From Acinetobacter sp. ANC 4648 (lineage in GTDB: Bacteria > Pseudomonadota > Gammaproteobacteria > Pseudomonadales > Moraxellaceae): a stretch of 64,000 bases of DNA. The notes below the pieces were generated by a model. It was given only the letters and a program-made list of their open reading frames with translations, had not been told where the DNA came from and did no database searches. Shown piece after piece: positions 18,901 through 27,611 of the stretch; position 1 is the stretch's first letter, and every line of letters begins with the position of its first letter. The DNA lies in contig NZ_NEGI01000002.1 of the NCBI RefSeq assembly GCF_002135345.1, forward strand, positions 310,001-374,000. The letters run 5' to 3'. Position numbers and translations under genes: made by a program.

Positions 18901-19485
18901 ATGCTTGATTGGTCATCACTCTTACAACACTATGGTTATTTTGCCATCATTATTGGCACTTTTTTTGAAGGTGAAACAATTCTATTGCTCGGCGCATTTG
19001 CCGTACATCAACATATGCTCAATTTTTGGTTACTCATTGCCGCAGCCATGCTGGGTGGATTTATTGGCGATCAATTATATTACCAAATTGGTGCAAAATA
19101 CGGCTATGCCTTTATCCAACAACGGCCAAAATTAGATGAAAAATTTCAACGTGCGAGTCAATTAATTGAGCGTTATCCAACATCAAGTATTTTACTCATG
19201 CGCTTTGCTTGGGGGCTCAGAACAGTGATCCCAATGAGCTTCGGTATCAAAAAATACTCTAGATCGCGTTATATAGTCATCAATATACTGGCTTGTTTTA
19301 TTTGGGCTTTTGTCATTGTTAGTGTCGGTTTACAAATCAGTCATTGGTTACACGTATTCTGGAAATTTTTAATGCCACAGCAACATAAAATCGTCATTAT
19401 TGGTGCTGTCATAAGCAGTATGATACTGCTGCGCATTTTATATAGTGGCCTGATTCGCATACAAAAAAATAAAAATAGATTCTAA
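18901..19485 (+). CDS. DedA family membrane protein
   Basis: Inner-membrane protein of the DedA/VTT family, whose members are linked to undecaprenyl-phosphate or phospholipid flipping and to membrane homeostasis. The 194-residue product shows the family pattern: FFEGETILLLGA near the N terminus, GGFIGDQLYYQIGAKYG in the middle, and the amphipathic RFAWGLRTVIPMSFG loop with the conserved Arg, Gly and Pro, then two C-terminal membrane helices. It is transcribed away from def. The exact substrate is not predictable. Confidence 0.88.
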   Translation: MLDWSSLLQHYGYFAIIIGTFFEGETILLLGAFAVHQHMLNFWLLIAAAMLGGFIGDQLYYQIGAKYGYAFIQQRPKLDEKFQRASQLIERYPTSSILLMRFAWGLRTVIPMSFGIKKYSRSRYIVINILACFIWAFVIVSVGLQISHWLHVFWKFLMPQQHKIVIIGAVISSMILLRILYSGLIRIQKNKNRF

Positions 19486-19589
19486 ATCGCTTTATTCATG
19501 ATAATTCTAAAGTGAAATAATTTTATTTTAAGCATGCTTTAATTTTAATTCGCTATAAAATCATGATTCTTTCATCAAAAATAAATAAT

Positions 19590-19793
19590 ATGAACACCTC
19601 TACTCTATTACTCGGTGTCTTATTTAGTTCGATTGGCTTCGGTTATTTCCTATACGGTAAAAAGCAAAAAAGAACGGTCCCTTTTGCCTGTGGTTTAATC
19701 TTGATAATCTTTCCATATTTCATCGATCAGATGGCCCTACTACTGATCATCGGTTCAGTAATCTCGATAGTGCCTTATTTTGTACGCTGGTAA
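19590..19793 (+). CDS. Small membrane protein of unknown function
   Basis: The product of about 67 residues has two membrane helices separated by the basic turn YGKKQKR. Its pattern (LLGVLFSSIGFGYFLYGKKQ, then FACGLILIIFPYF) resembles a small membrane protein family common in proteobacteria without an assigned role. The ATG at 19590 fits that pattern best; the in-frame ATG at 19563 would add nine polar residues, and neither has a strong ribosome-binding site. It follows the DedA gene in the same direction by about 100 bases. Confidence 0.65.
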   Translation: MNTSTLLLGVLFSSIGFGYFLYGKKQKRTVPFACGLILIIFPYFIDQMALLLIIGSVISIVPYFVRW

Positions 19794-19970
19794 AAATTCA
19801 TGCTCATCATTATGCCATTTCAACACGGACTGGATCATATTCAAAAATATATACCCATCAGGCGTATCGTGCCTTTCATCATTCTGGACTCATAGATCTG
19901 AATAAATTGATCACTATGAATATACAACCCATTACACCCTATCGTGATCAACCCATGATTAAAATAAATT

Positions 19971-20468
19971 CTAAACTTTTACATTTTGTTTTAATTCATC
20001 TTCAACAATTTCAATTTCAATATCCGTAAATTTACGAATTTCCCCTTCCGCATGTTTTTCTAGCATACCTGCAATTAGAGGCACTCTGACTTTAAGACTC
20101 CAATCTAACTTCAGATGTATTTTTTGATCATCACCAGTCACGGTACGATCACAACTTGCATCTAAAGGCAGATTTGCAGCTAAAACCACCGTAGATGCTA
20201 AAGTGTCTAAATTGGTAATATCTGTTCTTTTTAAACGGAAAGCATCTTTGAGGAATTTTTTGGCAATTTCTGGAATATTCACATCTAAATTATACGCACG
20301 GCGTAATGTATACAAATCACCAGCCACTTGAGATTCTAAAATTTCTAAATGCTCACCTGGAATACGTCGACATACGGCTTCATGCAATGAGGTAATTGCC
20401 GCAAGTCGTTTAAATTCATCAATTGAAACCCCATGAATGGTCGCATTTACAGTAAAACGATGTGCCAT
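19971..20468 (-). CDS. DUF2505 family protein
   Basis: Soluble protein of 165 residues matching the DUF2505 pattern: an N-terminal beta strand around HRFTVNATIHG, a middle region with DASCDRTVTGD and a C-terminal stretch KVRVPLIAGMLEKHAEGEIR. The family is thought to have a START/SRPBCC-like lipid-binding fold, but no activity is established. The ATG at 20468 is preferred because AAGGA lies eight bases before it; the ATG three codons upstream would overlap that ribosome-binding site. Confidence 0.75.
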   Translation of the reverse strand: MAHRFTVNATIHGVSIDEFKRLAAITSLHEAVCRRIPGEHLEILESQVAGDLYTLRRAYNLDVNIPEIAKKFLKDAFRLKRTDITNLDTLASTVVLAANLPLDASCDRTVTGDDQKIHLKLDWSLKVRVPLIAGMLEKHAEGEIRKFTDIEIEIVEDELKQNVKV

Positions 20469-20618
20469 TGAATTCATCCTTATTCATTATCATTTTATTA
20501 AAAGTATTCTGTATCACCATCTCAACATTATGGATACCCTGATAATTATTAGAGTCCTGTTGTGTTTTCAATGCATGCTTGACCTTCAAGATTAAAGAGA
20601 ATTTTCCGTAGCATGTCA

Positions 20619-20912
20619 TTAACCCGACACGACATTTCCTGAGTCATGTATGCCAAATTTCAGAGTTGTATATTGAGTATGATGAATTTCTAAATAATGA
20701 TTTTTATAGCGAATGATGGCATAAAATTCCTCTGCGCCATCATCCAAACCTGTCGCAGCCCATGTGGTTCCTTGAGGAAAGTCATCTAACCATGGTTCTT
20801 TATAAAAATCAGAAACCGAATCAAATTGAACATATTTCTCAGGTTCCGGAAGAATTCGTGATGCTAGATTATCAAACTGCTGTAGTTGATATTTAATAAA
20901 ATCAATGAGCAT
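20619..20912 (-). CDS. Hypothetical small protein, downstream partner of pnuC
   Basis: A 97-residue soluble protein I do not recognise. It is acidic and aromatic-rich, with EPWLDDFPQGTTWAATGLDD and a C-terminal IRYKNHYLEIHHTQYTTLKFG. The ATG at 20912 has GGAGA seven bases upstream; a TTG at 20939 would give an overlap with pnuC but has no better signal. The pnuC stop lies only 23 bases upstream, so it is very likely in an operon with pnuC. A role in NAD-precursor metabolism is only a guess from position. Confidence 0.6.
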   Translation of the reverse strand: MLIDFIKYQLQQFDNLASRILPEPEKYVQFDSVSDFYKEPWLDDFPQGTTWAATGLDDGAEEFYAIIRYKNHYLEIHHTQYTTLKFGIHDSGNVVSG

Positions 20913-20935
20913 CACGTTCTCCGTATTCAATTCAC

Positions 20936-21526
20936 TCAAATTCCCTTAAACTGAGCCGTTAATTGTTTCTGTTTAACTTGCTCCCACTGCCACCAACCAT
21001 ATGCAGCTAATCCGACAAAGGCAGCATATAATCCCGCTGTTAGATATAAATCTTTATAGATAAACATGCCCACATAAACGATATCTACAAATACCCATAG
21101 AATCCAAGTGGCAATGTGTTTACGACTGGTCCAATAAGTTGCTAACAAACTAAATGCAGCCAGCTGTGAATCTAGCATTGGTAAAGCTGCATCGGTAAAA
21201 TAATGCAACGATAACCCAAATAACAAACCACCCACCGCAGCTAAAAGCATTTGAAAAACTACAATTTTAGGGGATATCGGTTCTATGCGAATCTCATGAT
21301 CTTGCTGCTTACCTTTTAGCCAATGATAAAAACCATAAAAATTCACCACAATAAAGAAAAACTGCAAAATAGTTTCGCCATAAAGCTTAAAAGTAAAAAA
21401 TAAATAAGCATATAAAACAAATGCTAGAAAGTTAAAGCACCAACACCACATGTTCCGTCTAATCGTTAGTGTAACGCCAATAACACTAATTAAAACCGCA
21501 ACAATTTCTAATGGAGACATAAACAT
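20936..21526 (-). CDS. pnuC: Nicotinamide riboside transporter PnuC
   Basis: Facilitates uptake of nicotinamide riboside across the inner membrane for NAD synthesis. The 196-residue product has about seven membrane helices and the family pattern: an N-terminal LEIVAVLISVIGVTLTIRRN, the NFYGFYHW signature near residue 60, and the C-terminal WILWVFVDIVYVGMFIYKDLYLTAGLY with the Trp/Asp/Asn-rich substrate region. Length is slightly short but complete. It probably leads an operon with the small gene at 20619. No NAD riboswitch was recognised upstream. Confidence 0.9.
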   Translation of the reverse strand: MFMSPLEIVAVLISVIGVTLTIRRNMWCWCFNFLAFVLYAYLFFTFKLYGETILQFFFIVVNFYGFYHWLKGKQQDHEIRIEPISPKIVVFQMLLAAVGGLLFGLSLHYFTDAALPMLDSQLAAFSLLATYWTSRKHIATWILWVFVDIVYVGMFIYKDLYLTAGLYAAFVGLAAYGWWQWEQVKQKQLTAQFKGI

Positions 21527-22040
21527 AACTTTAAGATTTTTGGATGAGGCTATTATGAAAAAAAGCTTAATGAATGCAAGTAAAATTACACTTTAAACTG
21601 CGTCATTGTTCATTTAAATTGAATAGTCATCATGACTGAAAATAGCAAAGCTAATAAATAGTATAGAATCATAAATTGTAATTCATACTATTTATGGTTC
21701 ATTCAAAAATGTACTGATCCGCCTATCATTTACTTATTCTATTTAGCGTTTAATTTATCTCAGGCAAATGAATCAATAGGTTATTAATCTACAATTTGCA
21801 TTAAATAAATTTTGGAACAATATCGTTATAGTAAGTTTTAGATAAGCTTCATCCAGTACTACTGAATCCTCTCTATCAGTGAAATTCCAAAAATCATTTT
21901 CCATCTAATAAATGATCTCAAATTCAATCTGTCACTTATCTCTCACTTTTCTAAAAATAAAAAGACATTGCATAACTTTCAGTTGACACTATTCAAGTAA
22001 AACAGATAAAACATTTAGAACAACAAAAGGAACTAAAATA
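21527..22040. other. Intergenic region, pnuC / crotonase gene
   Basis: Just over 500 A+T-rich bases between divergent genes. Apart from a promoter-like pair before the crotonase gene, I see no coding sequence, RNA gene or repeat. Confidence 0.55.
21983..22011 (+). promoter_or_regulatory. Probable sigma-70 promoter of crotonase gene
   Basis: A perfect -35 TTGACA (21983-21988) is followed after 16-17 bases by a weaker -10 (GATAAA or ATAAAA). The start codon lies 30 bases downstream, with an AAAGGA ribosome-binding site between. Confidence 0.55.
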
Positions 22041-22856
22041 ATGACAACACATGAGCAGATAGATCAAAAAAATCAACAGCAAGGAAAAGTCAGCCGTGAA
22101 ATTCGTGGTTCAATTTTCTTAATTGGCTTAGATCGAGCCGAAAAAAGGAATGCCTTTGATAGTCATATGATTCATGACCTATCCTTAGCGCTCACTGAAT
22201 ATGAAGAGCATCCTGAACTGCGCTGTGCCATTCTATTTGCGCATGGTGAGCATTTTACCGCTGGTTTAGATCTAGTTGAATTACAACCTAAACTGGCAGA
22301 TGGTTTGTTTGAATTTTCAGATGCAACGGTCAACCCTTGGGGAACTATTGGTCGCCAACGGACTAAACCTTTGATAACTGCAGTACAGGGCTATTGCTAT
22401 ACCGCAGGAATCGAATTAATGCTGAATTCAGATCTTGTAGTCGCGAATAGTAATACTCAATTCACTCAAATTGAAGTCCAGCGCGGTATTTTACCCTTTG
22501 GTGGTGCAACAGTACGTTTTGTACAAGCGGCAGGTTGGGTCAAAGCTATGAAATACATCCTTACTGGTGATATGTTTTATGCAAAAGATGCTTATGAAAT
22601 GAATTTAATCACCGAAGTCGTCGAAGATCATTCACCATTAATTCGTGCACTTGAACTGGCTGAACGTATTTCCAGTGCAGCACCACTTGCGGTACAAGCC
22701 ACTTTAAAATCGGCTCATCAAGCTTTTTTACACAGCCCAGAAATCGCCTTTAATCAGTTACAAAACCTATTAAACCCATTACTCCATTCTGAAGATGCAG
22801 CTGAGGGGGTTCGAGCGATGTTGGAAAGACGTAGCCCCAATTTTAAAGGTAAATAA
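22041..22856 (+). CDS. Crotonase / enoyl-CoA hydratase family protein
   Basis: Acyl-CoA-processing enzyme with the crotonase fold. The 271-residue product shows both oxyanion-hole segments (HFTAGLDL at 71-78 and YTAGIELML from 120) and acidic residues at both catalytic positions of enoyl-CoA hydratase (Glu125 and Glu145), so a hydratase or isomerase activity is plausible. A CoA-contacting region DRAEKRNAFD is near the N terminus. The start has a good AAAGGA site. It is followed 63 bases later by an alpha/beta hydrolase gene in the same direction, possibly the same transcript. The substrate is unknown. Confidence 0.87.
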   Translation: MTTHEQIDQKNQQQGKVSREIRGSIFLIGLDRAEKRNAFDSHMIHDLSLALTEYEEHPELRCAILFAHGEHFTAGLDLVELQPKLADGLFEFSDATVNPWGTIGRQRTKPLITAVQGYCYTAGIELMLNSDLVVANSNTQFTQIEVQRGILPFGGATVRFVQAAGWVKAMKYILTGDMFYAKDAYEMNLITEVVEDHSPLIRALELAERISSAAPLAVQATLKSAHQAFLHSPEIAFNQLQNLLNPLLHSEDAAEGVRAMLERRSPNFKGK

Positions 22857-22919
22857 AATAATAACTTCAGCCTATTCCGAATGAATAGCGCTTAAAAATT
22901 TTGGATAATCAATCACCTC

Positions 22920-23813
22920 ATGCACAACTCCCATGTTCAACCAAATCTACAGCTTGATTTTGAAAAACAAGTGATCAAGTTCCCTGCGACCGATGGTTAT
23001 ACATTGTCTGGAACATTTTATACACCGAAAATAACAGCCAAAGCCAATGTTTTATTGGTCTGTGCGACTGGTGTTCCACAAGCATTTTATCGCCGTTTTG
23101 CAGAATATATGACACAATTTGGCTATCAAGTTTTTACTTTTGATTATCGTGGGGTTGCAGCATCGGCTCCAAAAAAATTAAAAGGTTTTGAAATGTCCTA
23201 TTTAGATTGGGGCAAATATGATGTTTCAGGTGCAATCCAATATCTTAGCCAGAATGGCACTCCGCTGTTCATGATTGGGCACTCCTACGGCGGGCAATCA
23301 CTGGGATTAACTTCAAATCATGAGCATGTGAAAATGATGATCAGCTTTGGCACTGGTACAGGTTGGTCTGGCTATATGCCCACTAAAGAAATGTTGAAAG
23401 TTAAAATCATTTGGAATGTGGTCTTTCCACCACTGGTTGCACTGACTGGCTATCTACCGTGGAGCAAATTTAATATGGGTGCAGACTTACCCAAAGGTGT
23501 TTATGCTGAATGGCGGAAATGGTGCAAACATCCCACTTATTTTTTTGCAGATAAGCAACTTCGCAGTGAACTGTTACTTAAATTTTCTCAAGTTCAAACG
23601 CCTATTATTGGCGTCTCTTCTTTAGATGATAGTTGGGCTTTACCCAATTCACGTTATGCCTTTATGCAACATTACAGTAGCTCAGCTAAACAATTTATTA
23701 ATATCTCACCTGAAGATGTGGGAATGCAACACATTGGACATATGGGATATTTTCGCAAGGATGCAATACAAATTTGGGATAAAATTGCACAAAGACTCGA
23801 TCAGCATATTTAA
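22920..23813 (+). CDS. Alpha/beta hydrolase (serine hydrolase, YpfH/S33-like)
   Basis: Cytoplasmic-looking alpha/beta hydrolase of 297 residues without a signal peptide. The nucleophile elbow is GHSYGG with Ser122, an acidic residue is available in SSLDDSW, and a histidine in QHIGHMGYF near the C terminus completes a triad. The early pattern PATDGYTLSGTFYTP and the strand VFTFDYRG resemble predicted hydrolases of the serine aminopeptidase group. It follows the crotonase gene and may work on the same acyl compound, which is a guess from position. Confidence 0.8.
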   Translation: MHNSHVQPNLQLDFEKQVIKFPATDGYTLSGTFYTPKITAKANVLLVCATGVPQAFYRRFAEYMTQFGYQVFTFDYRGVAASAPKKLKGFEMSYLDWGKYDVSGAIQYLSQNGTPLFMIGHSYGGQSLGLTSNHEHVKMMISFGTGTGWSGYMPTKEMLKVKIIWNVVFPPLVALTGYLPWSKFNMGADLPKGVYAEWRKWCKHPTYFFADKQLRSELLLKFSQVQTPIIGVSSLDDSWALPNSRYAFMQHYSSSAKQFINISPEDVGMQHIGHMGYFRKDAIQIWDKIAQRLDQHI

Positions 23814-23857
23814 GTATATTGTTAATTACTTATAAAATAAAAACTTACATCCTGATA

Positions 23858-24334
23858 TTAATCTGAATAGTTGTTCGCATATTTAGATTCAAGCTTATGC
23901 TCCGTCCCATAACGGTCTACATGAGTACAAAATACACCATAACGCCCGACATAATATTCTAAAGATTGATCTTTATAAGTCCAATAGATACACCATTCAC
24001 CTAAGTCAAATTCACCAATTTGACTTAGTGTTGGTGCAGGCATTTTATTTAAAAAATTGGCTTGAATCTGCTCCGCATTTTCAATATTTTTACGCTTAAT
24101 TTTCTGCTCAAAAAACAACTGCGCGACTGCATCAAAACAGCATTGCTCTTCTTTGTTGGCTTTTTCAAAAAGTGGTTTAGCTTCGCTGACTATCACCGGC
24201 TCAAAAGCACCTAACGATTTGCTTCGTTCATCCAAATTTAAGCTGAAATCTCTATTCATCTTTGGTTTAAAAATGAATCGCCAAAGTAAAAAAATAGTGA
24301 TAATGAGCAAGCTAAGAAGCATCAATTTAGCCAT
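23858..24334 (-). CDS. Hypothetical protein with N-terminal membrane anchor
   Basis: I do not recognise this 158-residue protein. One hydrophobic helix (about residues 3-20) is followed by a soluble domain with C-C-F at about 63-65 and an aromatic-rich C-terminal part (EWCIYWTYKDQSLEYYVGRYG). It converges on the hydrolase gene, and nothing in the neighbourhood suggests a function. Confidence 0.65.
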   Translation of the reverse strand: MAKLMLLSLLIITIFLLWRFIFKPKMNRDFSLNLDERSKSLGAFEPVIVSEAKPLFEKANKEEQCCFDAVAQLFFEQKIKRKNIENAEQIQANFLNKMPAPTLSQIGEFDLGEWCIYWTYKDQSLEYYVGRYGVFCTHVDRYGTEHKLESKYANNYSD

Positions 24335-24657
24335 ATGTCATTTCCTCATTTGATCGAGAGGCCTAAGCATCATCGAAATTCAGGTCACCTAATCTTGACC
24401 TATACTTCAAAGTAATTTTTAATATTTTGCTTTGTTATTTTGGTATTTACTTTAGTCGATGCGACGTATAGCGCATTCTTGTTATTTAAATATAGCGTAT
24501 TACTCAGATGGTTATCACATAAATACAATCGCTATAACAACCATTGGTCAGAATTTTACTTCTATACCAGCAAAATTCATCCTTTGAATTATACTGGTAC
24601 AGCCGTGTCACTGCCTTTTAGTAACAACATTAAAGCAGCTAGACGATGAAATTAATT
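24335..24657. other. Intergenic region
   Basis: About 320 bases between the hypothetical gene start and the acyltransferase stop. A 69-codon ORF at 24440-24649 has no ribosome-binding site and no recognisable product. I see nothing else. Confidence 0.5.
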
Positions 24658-25788
24658 TTACTTTTTCTCTAATACTATTTTGGCCAAGCGATTACTCACA
24701 TTAATGGCCAGCTGATCGACATAACGACTATATAATTCTGCAACAGCCAAAGTCACTACCAAGCATAGCCCTGAAGCTAAAATGACAGATGGTACATAAG
24801 CATAACCCCAATTTAAAAATAAATTCAATAATGGGAGACAAACTAAATAAATCATTAATAAATGCAATAAATAGACCGAAAATGACACTTTTCCGAGCCA
24901 AACAAAAAATTTATGATCTAACAATGTCGATAGTTTTGGACTCATCAAAATACTATAAACAATGAATATGCCTGCAAGAAAATTACAGTATTCATAAGTC
25001 TTTTCACCTAAAATTGAATAAATCCAAGCATATGAGTAACTGGTATTATGTGCACCAGCTAAATATAATCCTAAAATCAACATCAATAGTGCTATGGAAG
25101 TAGAAAGACGACGACCATATAAATAAAAATAGATCCCAATAACAAAACTAGAAATTGCTAAGCTAAAGGCCTCACCCTTCCAAATATAGATAAGGTAAAG
25201 CGTGACGATTGATCCAATAAAAAATAAACTTTTTTTACATTGGTATAAGTAAATTAAAAAGAACAAGACAAAAGAACCTAGAAGTTCAAGCGTCATGGTC
25301 CAAAGTACCCAGTTAATTTCACTTTCGGAAAAGAAAAATGAACCAATCGTTCCTTCATAAATGGCTTTTTTTAAAGAAAAATTTTGCGTGACATAAGCCT
25401 GAAACCAACCATTTGCATGGCTACTGTCAATATGAATAAACTGAAATACAAACCAAATGCATAAACATGACGTAAGTGCTGGAATCATCAAGCGTGGATA
25501 GCGCTTGACCAACATATTTTTAATTTTATCTTTTATTTGTTCAGGATTTTTCATGATGGCATAGGATAAAACAAAACCACTCAGCACAAAAAAAACAAAT
25601 ACGGCAGCAGTACCTGAATACCAAAATGCAAAGGGTGAATGATGAACTGCATGGATAAATGCATTATTTGCTTGATCATGTGGATCAAAAAAATGTAGAT
25701 ATGGGAAAAAACTGAGACTTAAATGTGAAAAAACCACAGCTAAACACGCTAAACCACGAATACTTTCCGCAGAGTTTATTTTTTGCAT
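24658..25788 (-). CDS. Acyltransferase-3 family membrane protein
   Basis: Polytopic O-acyltransferase of 376 residues, of the type that acetylates or succinylates sugars of surface polysaccharides or lipids. The N-terminal SAESIRGLACLAVVFSHL contains the conserved R and H of the family, and about ten membrane helices follow. The ATG at 25788 is chosen because GGAAAC precedes it; an ATG six codons earlier has none. It lies downstream of pgaD but behind an intrinsic terminator and a possible promoter of its own, so it is not simply part of the pga operon. A role in modifying the pga product is a guess from position. Confidence 0.83.
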   Translation of the reverse strand: MQKINSAESIRGLACLAVVFSHLSLSFFPYLHFFDPHDQANNAFIHAVHHSPFAFWYSGTAAVFVFFVLSGFVLSYAIMKNPEQIKDKIKNMLVKRYPRLMIPALTSCLCIWFVFQFIHIDSSHANGWFQAYVTQNFSLKKAIYEGTIGSFFFSESEINWVLWTMTLELLGSFVLFFLIYLYQCKKSLFFIGSIVTLYLIYIWKGEAFSLAISSFVIGIYFYLYGRRLSTSIALLMLILGLYLAGAHNTSYSYAWIYSILGEKTYEYCNFLAGIFIVYSILMSPKLSTLLDHKFFVWLGKVSFSVYLLHLLMIYLVCLPLLNLFLNWGYAYVPSVILASGLCLVVTLAVAELYSRYVDQLAINVSNRLAKIVLEKK

Positions 25789-25815
25789 AACGCTGTTTCC
25801 ATACACATCCCAAGC

Positions 25816-25844
25816 ATTTTATTTACACATCCTGTTTAGACCAA
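25816..25844 (-). promoter_or_regulatory. Possible sigma-70 promoter of acyltransferase gene
   Basis: On the minus strand TTGGTC and TAAAAT are separated by 17 bases, about 28 bases before the chosen ATG and just after the pgaD terminator. The -35 is imperfect. Confidence 0.4.
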
Positions 25845-25854
25845 TAGCATTCAA

Positions 25855-25886
25855 TAAAAAGTCCCACAACTGTGGGACTTTTTTTA
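25855..25886. terminator. Intrinsic terminator after pgaD
   Basis: A 13-bp stem AAAAAGTCCCACA/TGTGGGACTTTTT encloses a two-base loop, immediately after the pgaD stop in the direction of pga transcription. Confidence 0.9.
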
Positions 25887-25897
25887 TATTAAATATA

Positions 25898-26335
25898 TTA
25901 TTCAATGACTGTTATTTTACCATTTTCATCATGATAAATAGTACTTACCTTTTGACGACGCCCCTGAATAATTTTTTGTTCTGGTAAATCAAAATATTCA
26001 ACATAATCCTTCAAAGATTTAGTCTCGGTTTTTTTGAACATTTTCGAAGGGACAAATCTACTCCAAAGCAATAATGCAACAGCACAGGCCAATAATGTGG
26101 TCAGTCCATGTTGTACACCTAAACCGAGAGCGTAGAATAAATTATCTAATAAATGTGGTTTTTGAATACCAATCACACCAACAATTAACATCAGCGGACG
26201 CCACAATAAAATCCACATCGCCCATAACATTGCTGTTGAGGTGTTCGACATATAGCGCTTATGCCATGGTAATTGACGTCTTATATCAATAATCAAATTA
26301 CTTGGTTTCATTTTTTTATCACTCAAAAATATCAA
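25898..26335 (-). CDS. pgaD: PNAG synthase accessory subunit PgaD
   Basis: Small inner-membrane partner of the glycosyltransferase PgaC, needed for poly-beta-1,6-N-acetylglucosamine synthesis. The 145-residue protein has two membrane helices (about 34-57 and 75-92) between charged ends, as known PgaD proteins do. Its ATG overlaps the pgaC stop by four bases. The identification rests on size, topology and position after pgaC, because the family is poorly conserved. It is the last gene before the operon terminator. Confidence 0.85.
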   Translation of the reverse strand: MIFLSDKKMKPSNLIIDIRRQLPWHKRYMSNTSTAMLWAMWILLWRPLMLIVGVIGIQKPHLLDNLFYALGLGVQHGLTTLLACAVALLLWSRFVPSKMFKKTETKSLKDYVEYFDLPEQKIIQGRRQKVSTIYHDENGKITVIE

Positions 26336-27600
26336 TCCTGTGAGCGAACGCCGCGGTCAGGACTTACCCAACGGGCACGTTTGCCACCACCACGTAACAG
26401 TACTTTTGGAAATGCAATTATACTGGCACTGATCGTGATTAACCAAAAAACAAATGGATACCAAATCATCCAATAATAATTTTTAAATAAATTAGGTTCG
26501 TACCTACTATCCATCCATTTGCTTAAACCAAACTGAAATAAACAGGTTGCACCTAATAAAATTCCACTACCATACGGTAAAAATGGTGAGCTAATGCCTT
26601 GGCTCACCGCCTCTAAAGGCAAAACGAAATGTAGTAGCCAAATAATAGCCATAATCAGCATTAAATATGACCACACTAAAGTTAAAATCAACTCAATCAT
26701 TAAAGGCCATAAATAATTCAGTCTTGGTTTAAATAATACATCAATATTCTTAATGAGTACTTGTGCCCCACCCATTGCCCAACGCAGACGCTGCTTCCAT
26801 AAACCATTTAAAGTTTCAGGCATTAAGATCCAAACCAATGCATTCGGCTCAAATCGGATATCCCAACCAGCACGCTGTAATTTCCATGTAATATCAATAT
26901 CTTCAGTCAACATATTCGGTGACCAATATCCTACTTCATGCACCGCACTTTTACGGAATGCGGTAATTACGCCGGATACCGTAAATAAGCGCCCAAAGCT
27001 GCGTTGTGCGCGTTTGATCATACCGACAATCGATGAAAACTCACCAACTTGAATACGGCCCAACAAAGTGGAACGCGTTCGAATTCTCGGATTTCCAGTC
27101 ACAGCCGCGACCGTTTCATCTTCTAAGAAATGGCGAACCATCCACGTTGCAGCATGTGGATCTAATAACGCATCCCCATCAATACCCAGTAAATATTCTG
27201 CTTCAGTTAACAAGCTACCCGCTTGCAAAGCCATCGCTTTACCTTGGTTTTGTGCCAAATGAACCACACGCAGCTTGTCATACTTATCAGCTAATTGATC
27301 CAAAACTTCTGCAGTATTATCTGAACTACCATCATTAATAGCGATAACTTCAAAGTTCGGATAATCTAACGACAACGCATAAGTAATGGTTTCTTCTGCA
27401 TTATCACTCTCATTAAAACATGGCACTAATACAGCAACTAGGGGATAACTTTCTAGAGCCGCTGGCTGCTGATAAGGTGGTTCCTTACGTTCCTTTCTAT
27501 AGAAAAGAATCGCACCGATCATCCATAGATAAGACATAAACAAGGGGTAGAAAAATACAAAGCTCAATGCAATATGCCAAACACTGTGGAAAGTCTTCAT
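26332..27600 (-). CDS. pgaC: Poly-N-acetylglucosamine synthase PgaC
   Basis: Processive inner-membrane family-2 glycosyltransferase that polymerises UDP-GlcNAc into the biofilm polysaccharide PNAG. The 422-residue protein shows the GT2 motifs in order: NDGSSDNTAEVL, the metal-binding GIDGDALLDP, TEDIDITWKLQRAGW and the processivity motif QRLRWAMGG, flanked by N- and C-terminal membrane helices. Length matches E. coli PgaC. It starts 11 bases after pgaB and overlaps pgaD, so the three genes form one operon. Confidence 0.95.
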   Translation of the reverse strand: MKTFHSVWHIALSFVFFYPLFMSYLWMIGAILFYRKERKEPPYQQPAALESYPLVAVLVPCFNESDNAEETITYALSLDYPNFEVIAINDGSSDNTAEVLDQLADKYDKLRVVHLAQNQGKAMALQAGSLLTEAEYLLGIDGDALLDPHAATWMVRHFLEDETVAAVTGNPRIRTRSTLLGRIQVGEFSSIVGMIKRAQRSFGRLFTVSGVITAFRKSAVHEVGYWSPNMLTEDIDITWKLQRAGWDIRFEPNALVWILMPETLNGLWKQRLRWAMGGAQVLIKNIDVLFKPRLNYLWPLMIELILTLVWSYLMLIMAIIWLLHFVLPLEAVSQGISSPFLPYGSGILLGATCLFQFGLSKWMDSRYEPNLFKNYYWMIWYPFVFWLITISASIIAFPKVLLRGGGKRARWVSPDRGVRSQD

Positions 27601-27611
27601 GTTTAATACTT

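Noticed and set aside
24440..24649. A 69-codon ORF between the hypothetical gene and the acyltransferase
   Set aside because: Its composition looks non-coding, it has no ribosome-binding site, and the product resembles nothing.
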